Made by a program: the position numbers and the translations under genes. From the NCBI GenBank assembly GCA_040757115.1, contig JBFLYA010000027.1:1-27956 (forward strand): a stretch of DNA of 27,956 nt, read 5' to 3'. This DNA comes from a bacterium (GTDB lineage Bacteria; UBA9089; CG2-30-40-21; SBAY01). The number at the start of each line of letters is the position of its first letter. The stretch's first letter is position 1. Positions 15,682-22,063 of the stretch are shown here, piece after piece. Under the pieces are notes generated by a model, which was given only the letters and a program-made list of their open reading frames with translations, was not told the origin of the DNA and did no database searches.

Positions 15682-16749
15682 ATGGATAGAATCAACAAAT
15701 TACAAACGATATTATCAAAAAAGAAATTAGATGGATTATTGGTATCTAATATCACCAATGTTCAGTATCTAACAGGATTTACAGGCTCTTCGGCTGATTT
15801 GTTGGTTACTTCCCAAAAGATATACTTTATTACGGATTCAAGATACCTTGAACAGGCACAAAAAGAAGTCCATCAGGGTGTTGAGTTCATTAAAGAAGAA
15901 AAAGGGTTAGTTAAGACCTTAAAAAAACTCCTGCCAAAACAAAAACTTAAAAATTTAGGTTTAGAAACTGATTACCTGACTTATACTCAATATCAAAAAC
16001 TCGTTAAAGAATTAACATTTGTAGAATTAGTTCCAACCGAAGGATTGGTTTATAAGTTAAGATTAATCAAAGAGAAAGATGAAATACAGAAGATAAAATA
16101 TGCCTGTCAAATAGCAGAAGATGCCTTTAAAGTCCTATTACCGTTTATCAATGAGGGTATGAGTGAGCATGATGTTGCCATTGAGTTAGAGTATTTAATC
16201 AAGAAAAAAGGCGGCGAGATTGCCTTTGAGACAATTGTTGCTTCAGGCTGGCGTTCAAGTCTGCCGCATGGAAAACCATCTCATAAAAAATTAAAGATGG
16301 GTGATTTTGTTATATTTGATTTTGGGGCGAGATTTAAAGGTTATAATTGCGATTTAACTCGCACTTTAATCCTTGGTAAGCCATCGCCAAGACAAAAATT
16401 AGTTTATCAATCTGTCAAAAACGCACAAGAAAAGGTATTAGAGAATTTAAGAGCCGGGGTAGAATTTGCTGAGGTAGATAAAATTGCCCGTGAAAAAATT
16501 GCCGAAAACGGTTTAAAACGATTCTTTGGACATAACTTAGGACATGGTATAGGCATTGAGGTTCACGAAATACCTCATATATCTTCTTCAAATAAAACCT
16601 TAATGAAATCAGGTATGGTTGTAACCATTGAACCGGGTATCTACATTCCAAACTTCGGTGGAGTAAGAATCGAAGATACAGTGCTGATAACTGAGAATGG
16701 GCATAAGGTATTAAGCGATAATGTGTCTAAAGAATTGATTGCATTATGA
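15682..16749 (+). CDS. Xaa-Pro aminopeptidase (M24B family)
   Basis: 355 residues from the ATG at 15682, one base after the DUF5618 stop; an in-frame TTG at 15649 is not needed. There is no clear Shine-Dalgarno, so translation is probably coupled. N-terminal creatinase-like domain (~1-120), then the pita-bread peptidase domain. The five metal ligands of M24 are visible: Asp in FVIFDFGARF, Asp in YNCDLTRTL, His in LGHGIGIEVHE, Glu in VTIEPGIYI and Glu in GVRIEDTVLI. It cleaves N-terminal residues before proline. Its place between aroQ and efp is conserved in many bacteria; EF-P helps ribosomes through proline runs, which gives a loose proline theme. Confidence 0.92.
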   Translation: MDRINKLQTILSKKKLDGLLVSNITNVQYLTGFTGSSADLLVTSQKIYFITDSRYLEQAQKEVHQGVEFIKEEKGLVKTLKKLLPKQKLKNLGLETDYLTYTQYQKLVKELTFVELVPTEGLVYKLRLIKEKDEIQKIKYACQIAEDAFKVLLPFINEGMSEHDVAIELEYLIKKKGGEIAFETIVASGWRSSLPHGKPSHKKLKMGDFVIFDFGARFKGYNCDLTRTLILGKPSPRQKLVYQSVKNAQEKVLENLRAGVEFAEVDKIAREKIAENGLKRFFGHNLGHGIGIEVHEIPHISSSNKTLMKSGMVVTIEPGIYIPNFGGVRIEDTVLITENGHKVLSDNVSKELIAL

Positions 16750-17071
16750 ACTGATAACTAATTACCATTCACCAGTTACCAATAGGGTTCTGCAAAATAG
16801 GATTTGGGGGAGACAATAAATAAATATTAAATATTAAATATCAAAATGCAAAATTACAAATCAAATTTCAAGTTGATAGTTGATAGTTTATAGTTGATAA
16901 GTTGAAGGACTATAGACTATAAACTATAAACCATAAACTATAAACGAGTTTTGCATTTTGCTCTTTGGAGGAAATTGATAAAAATAGAGGTTTTAAATAC
17001 CCGCTTAAAAACTACAGTTTCTTAGTTTTGCAGGACTCTACAGTTACCAATTTTAAGGAGGGTTAAAATAA
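16750..17071. other. Spacer between peptidase gene and efp
   Basis: Holds CATTCACCAGTTACC (also near 12478), an imperfect pair GGTTCTGCAAAAT (~16786) / TTTTGCAGGACTCTACAGTTAC (~17025), an AGTTTATAGT-type palindrome (16872-16946), the phrase gcattttgctctttggagg (also ~25400), and the AAGGAGGG site of efp. No promoter is obvious. Confidence 0.7.
16872..16946. repeat. Palindromic array of (GA/AC)TATAAACTA words
   Basis: Left arm of GTTGATAGT/TTTATAGTTGATA words, centre TTGAAGGACTATAGACTAT, right arm of ACTATAAACCATAAACTA words. The same design and centre occur between pheS and pheT at 21894-22058. Confidence 0.88.
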
Positions 17072-17635
17072 ATGATTGGTGCAAATGATTTAAGACCAGG
17101 AATGACGATTGAATTGAATGGAGAGATTTTCTCCTGCACAGAATTCCAGCATATCAAGCCGGGTAAAGGAGGGGCATTTGTCCGATTAAAATTAAAAAAT
17201 TTTAGTACCGGCGCGGTTATAGATAAAACCGTTAGACCAGAGGAAAAATTCCCATTAGTCAGAATATCCCGCAAACCTATGCAATATCTTTATCAGGAGG
17301 GAGGTAATTACTACTTTATGGATACCGAATCTTATGAACAATTCGGGCTCTCAAAAGATATACTAAGTAGTAATGTCAATTACCTGAAAGAGAATATGGA
17401 GGTAACGGTTTTATTCCATGATGAGACGATAATCGGCATAGAATTACCAGTAACGATAGAACTAAAGGTTATCACCACTGAACCAGGTTTTAAAGGAAAT
17501 ACCGTTTCAGGTGCAACTAAACAGGCAGAATTGGAAACAGGATTAAAGGTCCAGGTGCCTTTATTTGTAGAGGAAGGTGAAATCCTTAAAATCGATACTC
17601 GCACTGGAGAATATATAGAGAGGGTAAGAGGTTAG
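17072..17635 (+). CDS. efp: Translation elongation factor P
   Basis: 187 residues, the normal length, with three OB/KOW-like domains. EF-P binds ribosomes stalled on consecutive prolines and restores peptide-bond formation. The tip loop reads QHIKPGKGGAFVRLKL; the lysine that is modified in other bacteria is Lys32 (PGKG). The end GFKGNTVSGATKQAELETGL and QVPLFVEEGEILKIDTRTGEYIERV is typical. AAGGAGGG lies 9 nt before the ATG. No epmA, epmB or ymfI-type modification gene is in the window, so the state of Lys32 is open. It ends the aroQ cluster and is followed by a long repeat field. Confidence 0.97.
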   Translation: MIGANDLRPGMTIELNGEIFSCTEFQHIKPGKGGAFVRLKLKNFSTGAVIDKTVRPEEKFPLVRISRKPMQYLYQEGGNYYFMDTESYEQFGLSKDILSSNVNYLKENMEVTVLFHDETIIGIELPVTIELKVITTEPGFKGNTVSGATKQAELETGLKVQVPLFVEEGEILKIDTRTGEYIERVRG

Positions 17636-17690
17636 AAGTAAAGTAAGTATTTAGCCATCTAAAGTGAAACAACAGGCAGTGGTTGTTAGG

Positions 17691-17740
17691 TTTCAGGAGA
17701 AACGGTCATGAGCCTGCGGCACACAAAGGGGGATGAAAAT
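17691..17740 (+). repeat. Covarying hairpin element, copy 5
   Basis: 5' flank TTTCAGGAGAAACGGTCA, 3' flank CACAAAGGGGGATGAAAAT. Stem TGAGCC/GGCACA (17709-17723) with one A-A mismatch. The only copy with an imperfect stem. Continues into a near copy of 10364-10480. Confidence 0.82.
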
Positions 17741-17860
17741 TAAGGGACTCGGGACTCGGGGCTCGGGATTCGGGAATAAAAGAATCCCCTAACCTTTTAA
17801 TCTCCCGCCAGTGGGGAGATAAAAAAATAAAAATCTGTGTAATCTGCGAAATCTGCGGAT

Positions 17861-17913
17861 ATTTTTAGGAGAAACCAGGTATGAACCTGCGGTTCACAAA
17901 CGAGGATGAAAAT
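17861..17913 (+). repeat. Covarying hairpin element, copy 6
   Basis: 5' end ATTTTTAGGAGAAACCAGG, 3' flank CACAAACGAGGATGAAAAT. Stem TGAACC/GGTTCA with loop TGC (17882-17896). Confidence 0.83.
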
Positions 17914-17981
17914 TGAGCATAGAGATTAGAGATTAGCAAGAGTGCAGGTTCTAATTCACTAATTCTCTAATCTCTAATTAA

Positions 17982-18165
17982 CTATTTTCAGGAGAAACGG
18001 ACATGAGCCAAGGCTCACAAAGGGCAATGAAAATGGGAGAAGGACAACCCCCTAACCCCCTTTATTAAGGGGGAATATGTGTTCTAAACCAGAGGATACG
18101 AGTCTGTGGATACTATACTAATTCGCTAATCTCTAATTCACTAATTCGCTATTTTCAGGGGAAAT
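17982..18165 (+). repeat. Direct duplication, first copy
   Basis: 184 bp that by eye is identical to 18259-18442. Contains element copy 7, a CCCCCTAACCCCC / TTAAGGGGG partial palindrome, and a tail of ctaattcgctaat words ending ATTTTCAGGGGAAAT. The first ~90 bp also match 10482-10575. Confidence 0.9.
17984..18034 (+). repeat. Covarying hairpin element, copy 7
   Basis: Outer pair ATTTTCA (17984-17990) / TGAAAAT (18028-18034). Stem TGAGC/GCTCA (or TGAGCC/GGCTCA) at 18004-18017, loop CAAG. Confidence 0.88.
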
Positions 18166-18258
18166 AGTGGTAGGAGATAGAAGGTGGGAGGTAAGGAGAT
18201 AAGCGGGAGGAGTGATGTTTTCTTTACTTTCTACTTTCTACTCTCTACTTTCTACTTC

Positions 18259-18442
18259 CTATTTTCAGGAGAAACGGACATGAGCCAAGGCTCACAAAGG
18301 GCAATGAAAATGGGAGAAGGACAACCCCCTAACCCCCTTTATTAAGGGGGAATATGTGTTCTAAACCAGAGGATACGAGTCTGTGGATACTATACTAATT
18401 CGCTAATCTCTAATTCACTAATTCGCTATTTTCAGGGGAAAT
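18259..18442 (+). repeat. Direct duplication, second copy
   Basis: Second copy of 17982-18165, 277 bp downstream of the first; the 93-bp gap carries ctctactttctac words. Confidence 0.9.
18261..18311 (+). repeat. Covarying hairpin element, copy 8
   Basis: Same sequence as copy 7, as part of the 184-bp duplication. Outer pair 18261-18267 / 18305-18311. Confidence 0.88.
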
Positions 18443-18575
18443 GTATAACTGAAAGGTAATGAGTCTTGCGAAGGACTAAAATTTCCCATTTTTCATTTCC
18501 TATTTTACATTTTACATTTATTTTTCCTTTGCGTCTCTGCGATGAATTAGTCTAATCGCACAGGTGGGGATTTTT

Positions 18576-18614
18576 CCGTGTTTCATCCGTGTCCATCTGT
18601 GGCTGAATAGTTAC
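18576..18614 (+). repeat. Half copy of the GTGGCTGAATAGTTA repeat
   Basis: Starts CCGTGTTTCATCCGTGTCCA and ends GTGGCTGAATAGTTAC, like 11376-11410, but has no left arm nearby. Confidence 0.8.
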
Positions 18615-18751
18615 GATTTAGTTTATAATTCTTCGTGCCCTTCGTGTTCTTCGTGGTTTTAAAAGATGTGAGAAAGGTTAATCTAACCGCACAGGTGGAA
18701 AAAATTACCTTTGCATCCTTTGCGTCCCCAAAAATTTATAAAAATTTTCTA

Positions 18752-18781
18752 TTGACTTTTGGGAGAAAAGTATGATATACT
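18752..18781 (+). promoter_or_regulatory. Promoter of the structured RNA candidate
   Basis: TTGACT (18752-18757), an 18-bp spacer and TATACT (18776-18781). Expected start ~18788. No ribosome site or open frame follows. Confidence 0.7.
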
Positions 18782-18787
18782 ATAATT

Positions 18788-19009
18788 AGAATGAAACACA
18801 GGTGTGAGTCCCTACCGTGTTTGTGATGAAATGGTTTTTTTTTGAGCTAGCACCTTTTTATAGGGAGCTTTACAACTCTGAGTGTGGCATGCAGACTGCC
18901 TTTTAAAAAGGTGTAAGTAGAAGCATCAAAGCACTTAGGTGAGCACCCACTTACACAAAAGGGTTCAAAAATTCCATTTCACACGGCATTATGGTGGGGA
19001 CTTTTTTTG
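18788..19009 (+). ncRNA. Structured non-coding RNA candidate, possibly 6S RNA (ssrS)
   Basis: About 220 nt from a good promoter to a T-run (19002-19008). The ends pair: AGTCCC (18807-18812) with GGGACT (18997-19002), then CCGTGT (18815-18820) with ACACGG (18981-18986), then TGAAATGG (18827-18834) with CCATTTCA (18974-18981), then TTTTTGA with TCAAAAA. Inside are two branches: CACCTTTTTA (18851-18860) with TAAAAAGGTG (18904-18913), and GTGTAAGT (18911-18918) with ACTTACAC (18949-18956), which overlap by three bases and may be alternatives. No open frame. A long closing stem broken by an open centre, the length and the promoter/terminator recall 6S RNA, and GGTGAGCA also occurs in E. coli 6S, but I cannot confirm the family. 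It is unlike the surrounding repeats and appears once. Confidence 0.55.
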
Positions 19010-19060
19010 TGGGGACAAATAGGGTCAAACCAATACTGTTTGGAATGATTTTTGGCAGGA

Positions 19061-19119
19061 TTCAAATCAGGACAGGTGAAACTTCCATGCCCCTGTAGGG
19101 CACAAATGACGATGAAAAT
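19061..19119 (+). repeat. Covarying hairpin element, copy 9
   Basis: A divergent copy: AATCAGGACAGGTGAAAC leader, stem TGCCC/GGGCA with loop CTGTA (19088-19102), then CACAAATGACGATGAAAAT. Confidence 0.75.
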
Positions 19120-19203
19120 GTAGTTTTGTAACTCAAATAATTACAATAACTTACGAACATTTTCAAGGGAAATCGAACTGGATTCGTGGTTCGGGAAAGT
19201 ATA

Positions 19204-19273
19204 GGACGCAGATAAACGCAGATTTTCAGGATTTTTAAATATACATCCTGATAATCTGCGAAAATCTGCGTCC
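19204..19273. repeat. Imperfect inverted repeat after the MvhD-like gene
   Basis: GGACGCAGATAAACGCAGAT...CAGGAT pairs with ATCCTG...AATCTGCG...ATCTGCGTCC around an AT-rich loop. It is followed by ATTTTCAGGAGAA (19282). There is no clear T-run on the minus strand, so its terminator role is doubtful. Confidence 0.8.
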
Positions 19274-19294
19274 CATAACCTATTTTCAGGAGAA

Positions 19295-19723
19295 TTACTT
19301 TGTCACCTTATTCCTGAGTGGACTTGGTCCCAGTTCTTGTATTTTATTTGTCATTTCTCGGGCGACTTCAGCGAATTTTGGTCCCATTGAGGCACTCATA
19401 TTGAACATTTCAAGGCGATTACCACCAATACCGGTTTCATCCAGTAGTTTTTTTGCTCTGGCAACACGGCGTTTTGCCTTGATATTGCCATCAATGAAAT
19501 GGCAGTTTCCTTCCAGGCAACCCGCCACATAGACACCATCTGCCCCATCTTCAAATGCCTTCAACAGATACAAAATATCTACCTTGCCAGTGCAGGGCAA
19601 TTTGATAATTTTAACATTAGCTGGGTAATTAAGTCTCATTGACCCAGCCAGGTCTGCCGCCCCGTAAGCACAATAATGACAGCAAAAAGCTACAATCTCG
19701 GGCTCAAAATTGTTATTAGTCAT
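19295..19723 (-). CDS. MvhD-like hydrogenase iron-sulfur subunit, orphan
   Basis: 142 residues. Cysteines at 14, 15, 18 (FCCHYCAYGAADLAG), 44 (LPCTGK), 69 and 74 (VAGCLEGNCHF) give the pattern of the delta subunit of methyl-viologen-reducing hydrogenase (MvhD/FlpD), which holds a [2Fe-2S] cluster and passes electrons to heterodisulfide-reductase-like HdrA. All expected Cys are present, so it should bind its cluster. AAGGAG is well placed before the ATG. It follows pheT by 31 bp on the same strand, but no hdrA, hdrBC, mvhA or mvhG is nearby, so its partners must be elsewhere. In anaerobes such proteins serve electron bifurcation; here that is inference. Confidence 0.88.
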   Translation of the reverse strand: MTNNNFEPEIVAFCCHYCAYGAADLAGSMRLNYPANVKIIKLPCTGKVDILYLLKAFEDGADGVYVAGCLEGNCHFIDGNIKAKRRVARAKKLLDETGIGGNRLEMFNMSASMGPKFAEVAREMTNKIQELGPSPLRNKVTK

Positions 19724-19754
19724 CTTTACGGACTCTCCTTATCACATCATTCCA

Positions 19755-21809
19755 TCACTCCAATCTCAACTCTACTCCCAGCCTATTTTTAAGTTCTATG
19801 ATAATCTTATTATGTCGTTCATTAACCTCTTCATCGGTAAGTGTTATTTCTTGCTTACGATAAGTAATGGAATACGCTAAACTTTTATATCCTGTGGGTA
19901 TTTTATCCCCTTGATATAAATCAAATAATTTAATCCTTTCGATTAAGCCTTCGCCAACTTCTTCAATTATCTTTGTTATCTGAGATGAATCAATCTCGTC
20001 TTTGACCAAAATAGCCATATCACGAACTACAGCCGGGAATCTATGTAATGGTTTAAATCTCTTTTCAAGATTAATTAAAGAAAGGAGTTTATCCCAATTA
20101 AGTTCAAATAAGTAAATGTCTTCGGGTAGTTTTAGTTCCGCTGCAATTTGTGGATGTAGTTCGCCCATTATTCCAATGGGAGTGTCTTGATAGACTAATT
20201 TTGTTTGTCTTGTGGGATGAAGGCTGGCGTGGTCTCCAGTAAGGAATTCATATCCACTTATGCATAGTTCTTGAAGCAATTTTTCAATCACCCCTTTTAA
20301 ATCATAAAAGTTAGCCAAAATAGTTGTTTTATGTCGCCAGTTAGCTTCATGGTAATTCCCGGCAATCGCCCCAATTAAAACATTTTGTTCTTTTGGAAGG
20401 GGTTTGTCAGTGGAAAAAACCTTTCCTAATTCAAATACCTTTAAATCATAGTTATCCCGATTGATATTCCATTGCAACACTTTCAAAATATTAGGGATTA
20501 AAGAAGGACACATTAAATTCTCATCCCCTCTCAATGGGTTACTAATAATCACTTCGTTGGTTAGGGGTATTTTAGTTTTTGCCAGAAAATTTGGTGAGGT
20601 AAATGAGTAGGTAATGACTTCGTAAAAGCCACAGCTAACCAGAATTTGTTTTGCCTTATTGGATAGTTCATACTCATAATCCATTGCTACTTTAAAAGAG
20701 CCTGCCGGCAGTGTAATCGGGATTTTTTCATAACCATATATTTGGGCTATTTCTTCGATTATATCAATTTCACGGGTAATATCTAAATGTTTAAACGAAG
20801 GGACTTCAATAAGGAAAATCCCTTTTTCTTCCTCTTTAATCCCATAACCGAGTGATTGTAAAATATCTTTCACCTCATTTCCCTTAATGCTTGTGCCCAG
20901 AATCCGATTAATTCTATCAATTCTTAAATTGATAATTGTCTTTTTAAATTTCTTTGGATAAACATCTATTATTGGCGAGATAGATTTTCCACCGCATATT
21001 TCTGTAATCAGTTGAGTCGCACGGTTTTGAACTAAAATTAAATCCTCCGGGTCAACACCGCGTTCAAATCTATAAGAAGATTCTGTTTGAATTTGTAGTT
21101 GTTTTGTGGTTTGTCGGATATTTTGAGGGTTAAAGTAAGCACATTCTAATAAAATAGTCGTTGTTTCTTCTTTAACGCGGCTATCTTCTCCGCCAATTAT
21201 CCCGGCTAAGGCAATAGGTCTTTCTGCATCAGCAATGATAAGCATTTCTTGAGAAAGTTCATAAATTACTCCATCTAAAGTCAGGATTTTCTCATGCGGC
21301 GCGGCACGACAAATAATAACTTTCTTACCCATCAATGTCTGGTAATCAAAGGCATGAAGTGGATGTCCTAACTCCATCATCACAAAATTGGTAATATCAA
21401 CAATATTATTAATCGAGCGAATGCCTACCTTCTCAAGCCGTTCTCGGAGCCAGACAGGAGAGGGAGCAACCTTGACCCCTTCAATTATCCTGCCAGTATA
21501 ACGCGGGCATAATTTAGGGTCAACTATTAAGATATTAACCATCTGGGTTAGTTTTTTAGATAAATTAAATGCAGGTGGGGAAGGAATTTTTAGTTTAGTC
21601 TTATTCAAAGCAGATATTTCCCTGGCTATCCCAATCATACTCAAGCAATCTCCACGATTAACCGTTATCTCCAAATCTATCATCGTATCATCCCCAACTC
21701 TTTCCACATTAGCTGTTTCAAACCCAAGATTAGTTAATTTATCTGCTAATTCTGTGGGAGAAAAGTCAAAATCAACATATTCTTTTAGCCAGTTATACGA
21801 AATTAACAT
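19755..21809 (-). CDS. pheT: Phenylalanyl-tRNA synthetase beta subunit, short form without the tRNA-binding OB domain
   Basis: 684 residues from the ATG at 21809 (AGGAG upstream); an extension to 21869 encodes unlikely repeat-derived text. Normal bacterial PheT is about 800 residues. MLISYNWLKEYVDFDF at the start runs within ~40 residues into DLEITVNRGDCLSMIGIARE, which in the standard protein comes after the EMAPII/tRNA-binding OB domain. That ~100-residue domain is therefore absent, with no sign of a frameshift. The B3/B4 editing region (RYTGRIIEGV, INNIVDITNFVMMELGHPLHAFD), B5 (SYRFERGVDPE and beyond), the catalytic-like core and the C-terminal FDX-ACB domain (HRFPAVVRDMAILV to TLTDEEVNE) are present. 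It pairs with PheS to charge tRNA-Phe. Confidence 0.95.
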   Translation of the reverse strand: MLISYNWLKEYVDFDFSPTELADKLTNLGFETANVERVGDDTMIDLEITVNRGDCLSMIGIAREISALNKTKLKIPSPPAFNLSKKLTQMVNILIVDPKLCPRYTGRIIEGVKVAPSPVWLRERLEKVGIRSINNIVDITNFVMMELGHPLHAFDYQTLMGKKVIICRAAPHEKILTLDGVIYELSQEMLIIADAERPIALAGIIGGEDSRVKEETTTILLECAYFNPQNIRQTTKQLQIQTESSYRFERGVDPEDLILVQNRATQLITEICGGKSISPIIDVYPKKFKKTIINLRIDRINRILGTSIKGNEVKDILQSLGYGIKEEEKGIFLIEVPSFKHLDITREIDIIEEIAQIYGYEKIPITLPAGSFKVAMDYEYELSNKAKQILVSCGFYEVITYSFTSPNFLAKTKIPLTNEVIISNPLRGDENLMCPSLIPNILKVLQWNINRDNYDLKVFELGKVFSTDKPLPKEQNVLIGAIAGNYHEANWRHKTTILANFYDLKGVIEKLLQELCISGYEFLTGDHASLHPTRQTKLVYQDTPIGIMGELHPQIAAELKLPEDIYLFELNWDKLLSLINLEKRFKPLHRFPAVVRDMAILVKDEIDSSQITKIIEEVGEGLIERIKLFDLYQGDKIPTGYKSLAYSITYRKQEITLTDEEVNERHNKIIIELKNRLGVELRLE

Positions 21810-21893
21810 TCTGGTTATCTCCTGTTTAAACCACTGAGAACACAAAGATGATGTACTAAACTCTGGCAAATTTGCAAACTTCTTTGAAAAACT

Positions 21894-22058
21894 TATGATA
21901 GTAGATAGTTTATAGTAGATAGTAGATAGTTGATAGTTGATAGTTGAAGGACTATAGACTATAGACTATAGACTATAAACCATAAACCATAAACCATAAA
22001 CTATAAACCATAAACTATAAACCATAAACTATAAACTATAAACCATAAACTATAAACG
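21894..22058. repeat. Palindromic TATAGTTGATAG / ACTATAAACCAT array between pheS and pheT
   Basis: Left half of GATAGT/TTTATAGTAGATAGT words, centre GTTGAAGGACTATAGACTAT, right half of about ten (AC)CATAAACTATAAA words. It could fold into a long imperfect hairpin in the pheST message. Same design as 16872-16946, expanded. Confidence 0.9.
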
Positions 22059-22063
22059 AGATT

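Larger units (their letters stand above)
17636..19294. other. 1.66-kb repeat field with a structured RNA candidate
   Basis: No protein gene is supported. It holds element copies 5 to 9, a 184-bp direct duplication, inserts with ctaatctctaattc and ctctactttctac words, half copies of dispersed repeats (for example 18576-18614), the word pair taatcgcacaggtgg/taaccgcacaggtgg (~18555, 18690), a promoter-driven RNA candidate (18788-19009), and a 70-bp inverted repeat (19204-19273) just past the end of the MvhD-like gene. Confidence 0.8.

Noticed and set aside
17691-18442. CRISPR array
   Set aside because: Direct repeats occur, but the copies vary, spacing is irregular (tens to ~200 bp), inserts are palindromic or shared, and no cas gene is present.
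18801-18830. FMN riboswitch start (gtgagtccctaccg resembles a conserved FMN-riboswitch segment)
   Set aside because: The rest of the FMN aptamer (GGCGGTGAAAGCC and further loops) is absent and no rib gene follows.
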